A stretch of DNA of 64,000 nt from WRMS01 sp038562165. GTDB taxonomy: Bacteria > Bacillota > Peptococcia > DRI-13 > UBA5745. This document shows positions 9,300 through 18,297 of this stretch, one piece after another; position 1 is the stretch's first letter, and the number at the start of each line of letters is the position of its first letter. The stretch is taken from contig JBCFAO010000019.1 in NCBI GenBank assembly GCA_038562165.1, positions 3,838 through 67,837 on the forward strand, read 5' to 3'. Made by a program: the position numbers and the translations under genes. The notes beneath the pieces are model-generated. The model was not told the origin of the DNA, made no database searches, and saw only the letters and a program-made list of their open reading frames with translations.

Positions 9300-10718
9300 A
9301 TGACAGATATTCGTGAAATTTTGGATAACCTGGAAAACAATAACGCAGAAGAAGAGCAGCTTTTGCTTGAGAAAAATCTTTTAGCTGATGAGGCTCTTTG
9401 GCCTGATCAAAAAAGAAGCAGAAGCCTCCATATTGTAGAAAATACTGAGCCGGAAAGAGTTCTGCTTTTGGGTTTAAGCAACCACCGCAGTCCCGGCGAG
9501 CTTGATCCTCAAGCTTCTCTCCAGGAATTGGCCGGTTTGACGGAAACTGCCGGCGGCTTGGTTATTCATAGCCTAATGGCCAACCGGGACCGGCCTGATC
9601 CCGCCCATTATTTTGGCAAAGGCAAATTGGAAGAAATCAAAGATTTGATTGCAGAAAAAGTTATTGATCTGGTTATCATTGACGACGAGCTTTCCGTCCG
9701 GCAGCAAAACCAATTGGATCAGCGGCTGCCTTGCCGGGTTATTGACCGGACGGCATTAATTTTACAAATTTTTGCGGATCACGCCCACACCAGAGAAGGA
9801 AAATTGCAGATTGAGCTGGCTCAGCTCAGCTATTTGCTGCCCCGTCTCAGCGGCAAAGGCAAAGAGCTGTCCCGTCTGGGCGGCGGCATCGGTACCCGGG
9901 GCCCCGGTGAAAGCCAGTTGGAAAAAGACCGGCGCCATATTCGCCAGCGCATAGATAATCTTAAAAGCGAAATCGAACAGATCCGACGCCAGCGGATGGT
10001 CAACCGGGGCCGGCGGGAGAAAAACCAGGTGCCGGTATTGGCCCTGGTAGGCTATACCAATGCCGGCAAATCCTCATTGCTCAATACGCTGACCGACGCC
10101 GGCGTCAAGGCGGAGGATAAGCTGTTTGCTACCCTTGATCCTACAACCCGGCGCTTCCGGCTGGAGGAAACGGAAGTGCTGCTCACGGACACCGTAGGCT
10201 TCATCCAGCAACTGCCCCATTCCTTGATCAGCGCTTTTCGGGCTACTCTGGAAGAGGCTATCTATGCCGATGTCCTTATTCATGTGGCCGACAGTTCCCA
10301 TAAGGATCTGCCCGGCCAGATCAAAACCGTCCACCGGGTACTGGAAGAGGTGGGCTGTGAAGAAAAGCCCATGATCCATGTTTTCAATAAAATCGATTTA
10401 TTGCCGGATCCTTTGGATGTTCAGCATTACTTGTCGGATTACCAGCCGGCGGTGATGATATCCGCCAAAACCGGCGAGGGTATAGACCAACTGAAAAAAC
10501 TGCTGTCCCAGCATTTACCTCAACCTTTAGTCACAAAACAATTCGTTTTAAGCCAGGATCAGGGCGGTTTGCTGAACCGCTTTTATCAATTGGGCAGCGT
10601 CAGCCAGGTTAATTATGAAGCGGACCGGATTACCGGCACCGTTATTTTGCCCAAACATCAGGCGGAACAGTACCGCCAATATCTGACTGAGGATGAAATC
10701 AATGACCAACAGCAATAG
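9300..10718 (+). CDS. hflX: Ribosome-associated GTPase HflX
   Basis: HflX-family GTPase, known to split 70S/100S ribosomes under stress. 472 aa with an N-terminal nucleotide-binding-like domain (HYFGKGKLEEI and IDDELS-type motifs), a linker with the family glycine-rich sequence (GIGTRGPGESQLE), then the G domain: G1 GYTNAGKSS near residue 251, G3 DTVGF, G4 NKID. The first ~45 residues are an acidic extension. ATG behind AAAGGAG with good spacing. The 144-nt gap from miaA also contains the divergent promoter of the small minus-strand gene. It overlaps the next gene by 17 nt. Confidence 0.95.
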   Translation: MTDIREILDNLENNNAEEEQLLLEKNLLADEALWPDQKRSRSLHIVENTEPERVLLLGLSNHRSPGELDPQASLQELAGLTETAGGLVIHSLMANRDRPDPAHYFGKGKLEEIKDLIAEKVIDLVIIDDELSVRQQNQLDQRLPCRVIDRTALILQIFADHAHTREGKLQIELAQLSYLLPRLSGKGKELSRLGGGIGTRGPGESQLEKDRRHIRQRIDNLKSEIEQIRRQRMVNRGRREKNQVPVLALVGYTNAGKSSLLNTLTDAGVKAEDKLFATLDPTTRRFRLEETEVLLTDTVGFIQQLPHSLISAFRATLEEAIYADVLIHVADSSHKDLPGQIKTVHRVLEEVGCEEKPMIHVFNKIDLLPDPLDVQHYLSDYQPAVMISAKTGEGIDQLKKLLSQHLPQPLVTKQFVLSQDQGGLLNRFYQLGSVSQVNYEADRITGTVILPKHQAEQYRQYLTEDEINDQQQ

Positions 10719-12066
10719 TTTTAACAGCGATCCCAACAGCCGGCTCCGGCATTTTTTGCAGCAGACTTATCAAGTGCCGGAGCATTTAATTCTGGAATTG
10801 GAAAAAGCGGAAGTTGCTTTGCAGGCGGAATTCGCTTCCATAGAGAGCAGAGTTTATTATAATCTAGCCAGGCTGCTGCATATTTTTCAAAAAAACGGCA
10901 TAACGGATTTTCATCTCAACGGTTCCACCGGTTACGGCTATGGTGATGTGGGCCGGGATGCCCTGGAAGCTATTTTTGCCGAATATTTCGGCGGCGAGGC
11001 GGCTTTAGTCAGGAGCCAGATTCTTTCCGGCACCCATGCCCTGGCTTTAGGCTTATACGGCAATTTGCGGCCGGGCCAGGAGCTGATCAGCGCCGCCGGC
11101 AAGCCTTACGATACTTTGCTTAAAGTCATCGGCTTAGGAGGCGAGGCTGATTCTTTGCTGGATCTGGGCGTGACTTATCAAGAAATACCCTTAAGAAGCG
11201 AAAGGCCAAATCTAGCTGACGGCCAGGAGGCCACCGGCAGTGTCATCGACCTGCCCCGGCTTTTAGAGGCCATCAATGAAAAAACAAAAATGGTTTTACT
11301 GCAGCGGTCAAAGGGTTATCAGTGGCGGCCTTCCCTAACCATCGCGGAGCTAAAGGAGGTCATCGCAGCCATCAAAGCCAAGGGGCCTGATGTGATCTGT
11401 CTGGTGGATAATTGCTACTGTGAAATGGTGGAGACAGAAGAGCCGGGACATATAGGGGCGGATCTGGTTATCGGCTCCCTGATCAAAAACCCCGGTGGTA
11501 CTCTGGCTCCTGCCGGCGGTTACCTTGCCGGAAAAAAAGCTTATGTGGAAGCTGCCGCCCGAAGGCTGTCGGCTCCCGGCTTGGGTAAAGATTTAGGGGC
11601 TTCTTTAGGTTTTAACCGCCTGGCCTTTCAGGGTTTCTTTCAAGCCCCCCATACCGTAGGCCAGTCCCTTAAAGGCGCCCTTTTGGCCGCCGCTCTTTTT
11701 CAGGGGCTGGGCTATGAAGTGCTGCCGGCCGCCCTTGAAACCTCCGGTTCGGCCGGCGGGGCGGTTCAAAGAGCCGACATTGTTCAGGCCATCAAGCTGG
11801 GAGACAGCCAGAAGCTGGTTCGTTTCTGTCAGGCCATCCAGCAGGCCTGCCCTCTGGACAGCACCTTCTTGCCGGAGCCGGACCTGCTGCCGGGCTACGA
11901 CCACCCGGTGGTAATGGCCGGCGGCGGCTTCATCCAAGGCTCCTCCAGCGAGCTCAGCGCCGACGGCCCTTTACGTCCTCCATATATAGCATATCTTCAA
12001 GGAGGCTTTTCCCTGGCTCAAATACGGCTGGGACTTCTCTTAGCGGCAAAAGCACTTGTCATGTAA
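10702..12066 (+). CDS. Methionine gamma-lyase family PLP protein (aluminium-resistance type)
   Basis: PLP-dependent, cystathionine-metabolism-like enzyme of the family often annotated as aluminium-resistance protein; about 454 aa, the normal length. Family hallmarks: GSTGYGYGDVGRD near the N terminus, SGTHAL, and a Schiff-base lysine candidate in GSLIKNPGG near residue 262. Substrate cannot be assigned from sequence. Two in-frame ATGs exist (10693 and 10702); the second is preferred because GAGG lies 9 nt upstream. It overlaps hflX by 17 nt. The hflX-then-this-enzyme order is common in Firmicutes (established knowledge), so the pairing is not unusual. Confidence 0.88.
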   Translation: MTNSNSFNSDPNSRLRHFLQQTYQVPEHLILELEKAEVALQAEFASIESRVYYNLARLLHIFQKNGITDFHLNGSTGYGYGDVGRDALEAIFAEYFGGEAALVRSQILSGTHALALGLYGNLRPGQELISAAGKPYDTLLKVIGLGGEADSLLDLGVTYQEIPLRSERPNLADGQEATGSVIDLPRLLEAINEKTKMVLLQRSKGYQWRPSLTIAELKEVIAAIKAKGPDVICLVDNCYCEMVETEEPGHIGADLVIGSLIKNPGGTLAPAGGYLAGKKAYVEAAARRLSAPGLGKDLGASLGFNRLAFQGFFQAPHTVGQSLKGALLAAALFQGLGYEVLPAALETSGSAGGAVQRADIVQAIKLGDSQKLVRFCQAIQQACPLDSTFLPEPDLLPGYDHPVVMAGGGFIQGSSSELSADGPLRPPYIAYLQGGFSLAQIRLGLLLAAKALVM

Positions 12067-12096
12067 TGTATCTAGTGGTAATATATACAGATAAAG

Positions 12097-12330
12097 CCTC
12101 ATCTCTCCCGAGATGAGGTAGAGGTTGCGGATGGCAAGATTACTCCCGGGAGCCGGCAGGCGTTGAATGGGAGGAAAGGGTCACCCGCCGAAGTCAGGGC
12201 TTGGCAAAGCCCCGGGCTGGGACTGCATTGAATAAGTGCAGGACTGTCACCATTATCAACGTCACTCTCCGCAAGGAGGGTGTGGATTGAAAGGTGGAGC
12301 ACTATCTCATCAGAATAAAAAAAGGAGAGG
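12097..12330 (+). promoter_or_regulatory. Lysine riboswitch (L-box) controlling lysA
   Basis: The 270-nt gap before lysA contains the L-box core: GATGAGGTAGAGG at 12112-12124, GCCGAAG near 12187, GGGCTGGGACTG near 12213, GGACTGTCACC near 12241 and a closing CTATCTCATC at 12302-12311. P1 pairs 12112-12121 with 12302-12311 (9 of 10). Upstream, 12097-12105 and 12110-12118 form a perfect 9-bp hairpin that would use the 5' strand of P1, and CTCTCC (12103-12108) is complementary to GGAGAG of the lysA SD (12324-12329). No T-run terminator is visible, so control is probably at translation initiation. Confidence 0.88.
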
Positions 12331-12336
12331 AACCTA

Positions 12337-13713
12337 ATGAAAAGACACGGTACAATGACAGTAAATGAAGATGGCCATCTGGTCATCGGCGGTTGTGATA
12401 CGGTGGAGCTGGTCAAGGAGTTTGGCAGCCCTCTGTACGTCATGGATGAAGATCTGCTGCGGCAAAACTGCCGGGCCTTTCACAAAGCTTTTATTGAGGG
12501 GATTCCCGGCGGCGAAGTGGCATACGCCAGCAAGGCTTTTTGCTGCCTGGCTATGTTAAGGCTGGCGGCTCAGGAGGATTTGGGTATCGACGTGGTATCC
12601 TCCGGCGAGCTTTACACGGCTTTAGCTGCAGGAGCCGATCCTTCCCGCATCGATTTCAACGGCAACAACAAGACCCCCGACGAAATCCGCTATGCCTTGG
12701 AAAACCGGGTAGGCCGGATTATCGTGGATAATTTTACGGAGATTCAGTTGATTGACGAGATTGCCGGCAGCATGGGCCTAAGGCCTATGGTACTTTTGCG
12801 GGTACAGCCCGGCATTGAAGCCCATACTCATGAGTATATTCAAACCGGCAAGATCGATTCCAAATTTGGCCTCAGCATTTCTACAGGCCAGGCTATGGAG
12901 GCTCTGCATCTGATGCATGCCAAGGAGCACATGGAGCTGGTTGGTATCCAGTGCCACATCGGCTCTCAGGTTTTTGAGGTGGAATCCTTTGCTCAGACCG
13001 CCAGGATCATGGCTTCCTTTATGGCCTATGCCAGCGACAATTTAGGTTTTCATTTGCCTGAGATCAACTTAGGCGGCGGCTTCGGCGTTTATTACCGGGA
13101 AGGCGATACGCCGGTGACTCCCGCTGATTTTGCCAAGGCCATTTACGAAGCCTTACAGGAAGAGCTGGCCCGCCACAATCACCCCATGCCCCGGCGGATT
13201 TCCATCGAGCCGGGCCGGGCCATTGTGGGCAACGCCGGCACTACTCTATATACCGTAGGCTCCATCAAGACCATTCCCCGGGTTCGTACTTACGTGGCTA
13301 TAGACGGCGGCATGGGAGATAATCCCCGGCCGGCTTTATATCAAGCCAAGTACGAAATGTGCCTGGCCAACAAGATGACGGCGGCCAATCAGATTGTGGC
13401 CTCCGTAGCCGGCAAGTGCTGTGAGTCCGGCGACATGCTGCTTTGGGATGCTTCCATGCCCTGGGTGGAAACCGGCGATATCCTGGCCATCTCCACCACC
13501 GGTGCCTACAATTATTCCATGGCCAGCAATTACAACCGTATTGCCAAGCCAGCCGTAGTTATGGTTTCCGGCGGCAAGGCCCATATTATTGTCAAGAGAG
13601 AAACCTTTGAGGACATTGTCCGCAACGACCTCATACCTGAGCATTTGCTTTGGGATCACGGCCACCAATGGCAGAAGCTCACATTACCGAAGGGACAGGT
13701 GCCTGTTGATTAA
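12337..13713 (+). CDS. lysA: Diaminopimelate decarboxylase LysA
   Basis: PLP enzyme of fold type III that decarboxylates meso-diaminopimelate to L-lysine, the last step of lysine synthesis. 458 aa. The PLP lysine is in YASKAF near residue 65; HIGSQ, GGGFG (phosphate binding), EPGRAIVG and CESGD follow in the order expected for the family. ATG behind AAAGGAGAGG. Expression should fall when lysine is abundant, given the lysine riboswitch directly upstream. The 3' end overlaps the site-2 protease gene by 8 nt. Confidence 0.95.
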   Translation: MKRHGTMTVNEDGHLVIGGCDTVELVKEFGSPLYVMDEDLLRQNCRAFHKAFIEGIPGGEVAYASKAFCCLAMLRLAAQEDLGIDVVSSGELYTALAAGADPSRIDFNGNNKTPDEIRYALENRVGRIIVDNFTEIQLIDEIAGSMGLRPMVLLRVQPGIEAHTHEYIQTGKIDSKFGLSISTGQAMEALHLMHAKEHMELVGIQCHIGSQVFEVESFAQTARIMASFMAYASDNLGFHLPEINLGGGFGVYYREGDTPVTPADFAKAIYEALQEELARHNHPMPRRISIEPGRAIVGNAGTTLYTVGSIKTIPRVRTYVAIDGGMGDNPRPALYQAKYEMCLANKMTAANQIVASVAGKCCESGDMLLWDASMPWVETGDILAISTTGAYNYSMASNYNRIAKPAVVMVSGGKAHIIVKRETFEDIVRNDLIPEHLLWDHGHQWQKLTLPKGQVPVD

Positions 13714-14338
13714 TTTTGCTTTTAGTGATTTGCTGTTCATTTTACCGGCAATCATTATTTCCTTATCGTTTCACGAGTTTTCCCATGCTTTTTCCGCTTA
13801 TCAATTAGGGGACAGCACGGCCAAGAATGCTGGCCGTCTGTCTCTTAATCCTCTGCGCCATATTGATCCCATAGGCCTTTTGGCTTTGATGTTCTTTCGT
13901 TTTGGCTGGGCTAAGCCCGTACCGGTAAATCCCTACCAATTTCGCAATGTGGACGAAAAAACCGGCATGCTGCTTACGGCCTTGGCAGGGCCAATGTCCA
14001 ATGTTCTGCTGTGTTTTATCGGCGTAGGCGTGTTCACCTTTATACCTGACTATTTCCTCTACACCATGCCCTGGCTTTACCGATTTTTAGTCTATTTCTG
14101 CTCCATTAACGCCAGCCTGGCTTTCTTTAATTTAATCCCCGTGCCGCCTTTAGACGGCTCCAAAATCCTTTTCGGCCTTTTGCCCGACCGCTTTTATCAT
14201 GGTGCTCAGGTCGTGGAGCAATATGGCTTTGTTATCTTATTGCTGCTGATATTCGGCAACGTCCCTTCAAGAATCATCGGCCCTCTTTCCAACGGCCTGG
14301 TCAATAGCTTTGTAAAATTATTCAGCTTATTTAATTAA
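13706..14338 (+). CDS. Site-2 protease family membrane metalloprotease (M50)
   Basis: Polytopic membrane protein of about 210 aa. The zinc motif HEFSH (HExxH) lies in the first transmembrane region, followed by the long family loop (LGD...GRLSLNPLRHIDPIG) and the second active-site motif NLIPVPPLDGSKIL with the metal-binding Asp. This is the short YwhC/Rv-type site-2 protease without PDZ domain. The frame stays open upstream inside lysA, but TTG 13706 is the likely start: AGGT lies about 5 nt upstream and the protein then begins just before the first membrane helix. Translation is probably coupled to lysA. Substrate unknown. Confidence 0.88.
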   Translation: MINFAFSDLLFILPAIIISLSFHEFSHAFSAYQLGDSTAKNAGRLSLNPLRHIDPIGLLALMFFRFGWAKPVPVNPYQFRNVDEKTGMLLTALAGPMSNVLLCFIGVGVFTFIPDYFLYTMPWLYRFLVYFCSINASLAFFNLIPVPPLDGSKILFGLLPDRFYHGAQVVEQYGFVILLLLIFGNVPSRIIGPLSNGLVNSFVKLFSLFN

Positions 14339-14364
14339 CGAACTCATCTAAGGGAGGAACATCC

Positions 14365-15357
14365 ATGTCACAAAAAAAAGGCATTATCTTGAGCGGTATG
14401 CGGCCCACAGGCCAATTGCACATTGGCCATCTCAGCGTCCTGGAGAACTGGGCCTTATTACAGCAGGATTATCAATGCTTCTATATGGTGGCAGATTGGC
14501 ATGCGCTGACCAGCGATTATGACGATACCTCCCGCCTTGACGGCTTCCGTCAGACTATGCTTCTGGACTGGCTGGCTGCCGGCCTGGATCCTCAGCAATC
14601 TTCCATATTTATTCAATCTCATGTCAAAGCTCACGCCGAATTAACCCTGCTTTTGGGCATGAATGTGCCCTTGCCTTGGCTGGAAAGAGTTCCTACCTAC
14701 AAGGATCAGATTGAGCAGTTGGGCAAACAGGGCAAAGATATCAATACCTACGGTTTTCTGGGTTATCCCCTCTTAATGGCGGCAGACATCCTGGTTTACC
14801 GGGCTAATCTGGTGCCCGTAGGGGAGGATCAGGGAGCTCATCTTGAATTTTCCCGGGAGCTGGTCCGCCGCTTCCATCATCTGTACAATACCGAAATTTT
14901 CCCGGAGCCCCAGCCCAAATACGCCAAGATTGCCTCGCTGCCCGGCATTGACGGCAGGAAAATGAGCAAAAGCTACCACAACGACATCGCCCTCAGCGCC
15001 ACCACGGCGGAAATTACCGAAAAGGTGAGAAACATGGTGACGGACCCTGCCCGTATCAAGAAAACAGATCCGGGCCATCCCGAAGTCTGCGTGGTCTACA
15101 AATACCATACCATCTATAACGAAGCCGCCGTACCGGAGATTCAAGAGGCCTGCCGCCAGGGCCAAATCGGCTGCGTAGAGTGCAAAAAACGGCTTGCCGC
15201 CATCATCGACGCCAAGCTGGCTCCCATCCGGGAAAGGCGGGAAACTTTTGCCCAAAACCCGGGGCTTTTGGCGGAGGTTATTGCCGAAGGCGACGCCAAG
15301 GCCAACCGGCAAGCGGAAGAAACCATGGCTTTAGTCAGAAAGGCCATGAATATTTGA
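14365..15357 (+). CDS. trpS: Tryptophanyl-tRNA synthetase
   Basis: Class I aminoacyl-tRNA synthetase that charges tRNA-Trp; 330 aa, typical of bacterial TrpRS. The HIGH signature is HIGH at residues about 19-22 (TGQLHIGHL) and the KMSKS loop is intact (GRKMSKS, near residue 199). ATG behind AAGGGAGGAAC. There is no T-box leader here; only 26 nt separate it from the protease gene, so it is likely read through from the lysA region. Confidence 0.96.
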   Translation: MSQKKGIILSGMRPTGQLHIGHLSVLENWALLQQDYQCFYMVADWHALTSDYDDTSRLDGFRQTMLLDWLAAGLDPQQSSIFIQSHVKAHAELTLLLGMNVPLPWLERVPTYKDQIEQLGKQGKDINTYGFLGYPLLMAADILVYRANLVPVGEDQGAHLEFSRELVRRFHHLYNTEIFPEPQPKYAKIASLPGIDGRKMSKSYHNDIALSATTAEITEKVRNMVTDPARIKKTDPGHPEVCVVYKYHTIYNEAAVPEIQEACRQGQIGCVECKKRLAAIIDAKLAPIRERRETFAQNPGLLAEVIAEGDAKANRQAEETMALVRKAMNI

Positions 15358-15387
15358 TCATAAACATTTAATCGTAAAGAGGCGAAC

Positions 15388-16164
15388 ATGAGCTATCAAG
15401 TGGTATTGCCCGTATTTGAAGGTCCCATGGATTTGCTCCTTCATTTAATCGATACTCATAAGCTGGATATTTATAATATCCCTATCTCATTTATTACCGG
15501 CCAGTATATGGATTATCTGAAGAAGGCAGAGGAGATCGATTTGAATCTGTCCGGAGATTTCCTGGTGATGGCCGGTACTCTTTTGGCCATCAAGGCCAAG
15601 CTGCTGCTGCCTAAAAGGCCCCAGGAAACCGCGGAAGGCATGGAGGAGCTGGATCCCAGGGACGAGCTGGTGGAAAAACTGCTGGAATACCGTCTCTATA
15701 AAGAAAACGCTCAGGAATTGAAGAAGATGGAGTCCAGCCAAACCCGGATTTATTACCGGGAAGTGGATGACAAACGTCTCTTAACTCTTTTTCCACCCCC
15801 TAATCCCATCGGCAACTTAAAAGCCGGGGATCTTCATAAGGCTTTTCAAGAGGTACTGCGGCTGATGACAGCCAGAGGCCAAACCATCACCTTGCAAAAG
15901 GACACCATGAGCTTAAAGGACCATATGGATTTAATGCTCACTACCCTGGCAGGCCACGGTGGCAGTGCTAAGTTTGCCGATTTGCTTACCCCTTGTCAGA
16001 CCGTTATGGAAGTGGTCACGGCTTTTTTGGCCATGCTGGAGCTGCTGGCCAAGGGCCGGATCTGGGTCCGGCAAGACAGCCTGTTCGGCGAAATCTTTGT
16101 CTGTATTAATAATATTCCGGAAAAGGAGGAGCCAGCCTTTGAATCTATATCAGCAGGAGACTAA
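15388..16164 (+). CDS. scpA: Segregation and condensation protein A
   Basis: Kleisin subunit of the SMC-ScpAB condensin complex, which compacts and segregates the nucleoid. 258 aa. The N-terminal segment (FEGPMDLLLHLIDTHKLDI) is the hallmark SMC-binding region, and a C-terminal winged-helix-like part follows. AGAGG lies upstream of the ATG. It overlaps scpB by 26 nt, the universal Firmicutes arrangement. Confidence 0.95.
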   Translation: MSYQVVLPVFEGPMDLLLHLIDTHKLDIYNIPISFITGQYMDYLKKAEEIDLNLSGDFLVMAGTLLAIKAKLLLPKRPQETAEGMEELDPRDELVEKLLEYRLYKENAQELKKMESSQTRIYYREVDDKRLLTLFPPPNPIGNLKAGDLHKAFQEVLRLMTARGQTITLQKDTMSLKDHMDLMLTTLAGHGGSAKFADLLTPCQTVMEVVTAFLAMLELLAKGRIWVRQDSLFGEIFVCINNIPEKEEPAFESISAGD

Positions 16165-16687
16165 AGAAATACTGGAAGCCTTGCTCCTTTGCTCCGCCGA
16201 ACCCCTGACCTTATCTGCCCTCATGGAAATCACCGGTTACGAATCCGGCCAGATTTTAGAGGCCTTGAGCCTTCTGCAGCAAGAATATGTCCAGCAGGGC
16301 CGGGGTTTTGAAATCTGTGAAATTGCCGGCGGCTGGATGTTTGCCACCTTTCCCAAGCATGCTCCTTATATTGAGAAACTGGTTAAGCCCCGGCTGTCTA
16401 CTTTAAGTCAGGCTTCTTTGGAGGTTTTGTCCATCATCGCCTACCGTCAGCCCATTACCCGGGCGGAGATGGAGGAAATCCGGGGCGTTAGCTGCGACTC
16501 CTCCGTTAACACCCTGCTGGAGCGCAATTTGATCCGGGAATCGGGCCGCAAGGACGCTCCCGGCAGGCCTATTTTGTTTTCCACCACTACAGATTTTCTG
16601 AAATATTTCGGCTTGACTTCTCTGCAGGATCTGCCGGCTTTGGAGAGATTACAGACGGAGGAAACAAGCCCCTTAAATAACGAATAG
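16139..16687 (+). CDS. scpB: Segregation and condensation protein B
   Basis: Partner of ScpA in the SMC condensin; dimeric tandem winged-helix protein of about 182 aa. The open frame continues upstream inside scpA, but the family N terminus (about LYQQETKEILEALLLC) begins at TTG 16139, which has AAAAGGAGG nine nucleotides upstream. Recognisable segments are LSTLSQASLEVLSIIAYRQP and the ITRAEMEEIRGV motif. It ends 41 nt before a serine dehydratase-like gene rather than directly before ytfI. Confidence 0.94.
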   Translation: MNLYQQETKEILEALLLCSAEPLTLSALMEITGYESGQILEALSLLQQEYVQQGRGFEICEIAGGWMFATFPKHAPYIEKLVKPRLSTLSQASLEVLSIIAYRQPITRAEMEEIRGVSCDSSVNTLLERNLIRESGRKDAPGRPILFSTTTDFLKYFGLTSLQDLPALERLQTEETSPLNNE

Positions 16688-16728
16688 AAAGTTTAAGTGC
16701 AGACTTGCAATATTAGGAGGTACCCACA

Positions 16729-17655
16729 GTGTCCTTATACATCAAAACGCCCCTCTTGGAGATGCTTGATTACAGCGGCGCTAACAGGTCCGTCAGCCTG
16801 AAGATGGAAGCCTATCAGCCGGTTGGTTCTTTTAAGCTGAGAGGAATTGAAACCTTGTGCAAACAGGCGATTCAGGGGGGAGCGAGGCACTTGGTTTCCT
16901 CTTCCGGCGGCAATGCCGGTTTAGCCACAGCTTATGCAGGCAGGAAGCTGGGAATAAAAACTACGGTGGTTCTTCCGAAAACCACGCCGGCATTTGTCAT
17001 CGATAAGCTTGAAAAAGAAAAGGCTGCGGTAACGATACAGGGAGGGGTCTGGGACGAAGCAAACGCTTACGCTTTATCCTTGGTTTCGACAAAGGAAACC
17101 GCTTATATCCCGCCCTTTGACCATCCCGCCTTATGGGAAGGCCATTCCACAATGATAGACGAATTAAAGGCAGACTGCGCGGAACAACCGGATTTGGTTG
17201 TGCTGTCTGTGGGCGGCGGCGGTCTTATGTGCGGCGTGATGGAGGGGCTGCTCAAAAACCGCTGGGAAGCCACCCGTATTCTTGCCGTCGAGACAGAGGG
17301 AGCGGCCTCGTTATATCAATCAGTCAAAAGCAACCGCCTTGTTCAATTGGATAAAATTGATACCAGCGCAAGCAGCTTAGGCGCAAAGCAGGTGACGCCA
17401 AAGGCCTTGGAATACGCCAACAGGTATAATATCTCCCCTTACTTAGTGTCCGATGAATCGGCCAACAAGGCTTGCGTGCGGTTTCTCGAAGAATACAGAA
17501 CAATGATTGAACCGGCCTGCGGGGCGTCTTTGTCCGTTGTTTACGACAATAGCCCTGTTTTGCAGGATTATAAGAATATCGTGATCATCGTTTGCGGCGG
17601 CGCCGTTGTCAATATAGAAAAAATAATGACTTGGAAAGAACAATACCGTTTGTAA
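16729..17655 (+). CDS. PLP-dependent L-serine/L-threonine dehydratase-like enzyme
   Basis: Fold-type II PLP enzyme (tryptophan-synthase-beta family), 308 aa, resembling single-domain serine dehydratases that deaminate serine to pyruvate. The PLP lysine is K36 in GSFKLRG; the phosphate loop is SVGGGGL; SSSGGNAG binds the substrate carboxylate. There is no C-terminal ACT regulatory domain. The start is GTG with a strong SD (TTAGGAGG). The gene has its own terminator (17668-17710) and sits inside the otherwise conserved scpAB-ytfIJ-spmAB cluster, so it looks inserted (inference). Threonine versus serine specificity is not readable. Confidence 0.82.
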   Translation: MSLYIKTPLLEMLDYSGANRSVSLKMEAYQPVGSFKLRGIETLCKQAIQGGARHLVSSSGGNAGLATAYAGRKLGIKTTVVLPKTTPAFVIDKLEKEKAAVTIQGGVWDEANAYALSLVSTKETAYIPPFDHPALWEGHSTMIDELKADCAEQPDLVVLSVGGGGLMCGVMEGLLKNRWEATRILAVETEGAASLYQSVKSNRLVQLDKIDTSASSLGAKQVTPKALEYANRYNISPYLVSDESANKACVRFLEEYRTMIEPACGASLSVVYDNSPVLQDYKNIVIIVCGGAVVNIEKIMTWKEQYRL

Positions 17656-17667
17656 TGAGAATTTCTG

Positions 17668-17710
17668 CCGGGGAATTGGCCGCAACAAGCCTTTTCTCCG
17701 GTTTTCTTTT
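17668..17710 (+). terminator. Rho-independent terminator
   Basis: Stem CCGGGGAA (17668-17675) with TTCTCCGG (17694-17701, one G-U pair), extended by an inner GGC/GCC pairing, and followed by TTTTCTTTT. It closes the serine dehydratase-like gene. Confidence 0.65.
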
Positions 17711-17727
17711 GTATATTTTGCCAGTTC

Positions 17728-18297
17728 TTGGCCAACACTAAAGCCATGCTTACCGCAATCATTTCTATACTTATCATCATTATATTTCTGCTGCTGTGGC
17801 CCTTTACCTTCAAAATAAAAGGCCGGCTGGAAGAAAATCCGCTGCATTTTCGCTGTCAGGTGAGAATGGGGCCTTTTCGCTATACCCTTTTTCCCATCAA
17901 AAGCAGGGATGAGGCGGTGAATATGGAAAAGGCCGGCAGCACAGCGGCCCTGCCGGCAATCCGCTACCTGGCGAAGCATATCAGTATCCGGAAAGCGACC
18001 TGGCAGTTGGCCTATTCCTTGCCTGATGCCGCAGATGTGGCTTTAAGCGGCGGCATCCTGCTGTCTTGCTTCGATCTGGCTGCCCTCTGGCTGCAGGCTA
18101 AAAGCGGCAAGAGGCACAAGGTGGTCTCTTATAGCCTAAAGCCCGGCTTTGGCGGCGGTTACAGCCTGTCCGGAGAGTTTTTATGTATGCTGCGGCTAAA
18201 CCTGGGGCATATTGTGGTTAGTTTAGGTATTTTTATGATTCAGCAGCGCAGGCTGCGAAAAAGGGAGGGTATAGCTTATGGAACAGCATCCTATTGA
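17728..18297 (+). CDS. ytfI: DUF2953 membrane protein, YtfI-like
   Basis: Protein of about 189 aa with one clear N-terminal transmembrane helix (about residues 8-25, Ile/Leu-rich) and a later hydrophobic segment near the C terminus (LGHIVVSLGIFMI). The middle part fits the DUF2953 family, whose gene normally precedes ytfJ in spore formers; this context is the main support. The start is uncertain: TTG 17728 and ATG 17746 are both possible, and neither has a convincing SD. It overlaps ytfJ by 20 nt. Confidence 0.75.
   Translation: MANTKAMLTAIISILIIIIFLLLWPFTFKIKGRLEENPLHFRCQVRMGPFRYTLFPIKSRDEAVNMEKAGSTAALPAIRYLAKHISIRKATWQLAYSLPDAADVALSGGILLSCFDLAALWLQAKSGKRHKVVSYSLKPGFGGGYSLSGEFLCMLRLNLGHIVVSLGIFMIQQRRLRKREGIAYGTASY

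Noticed and set aside
14339..14364. A T-box or other leader before trpS
   Set aside because: Only 26 nt separate trpS from the upstream gene, too little for such an element.
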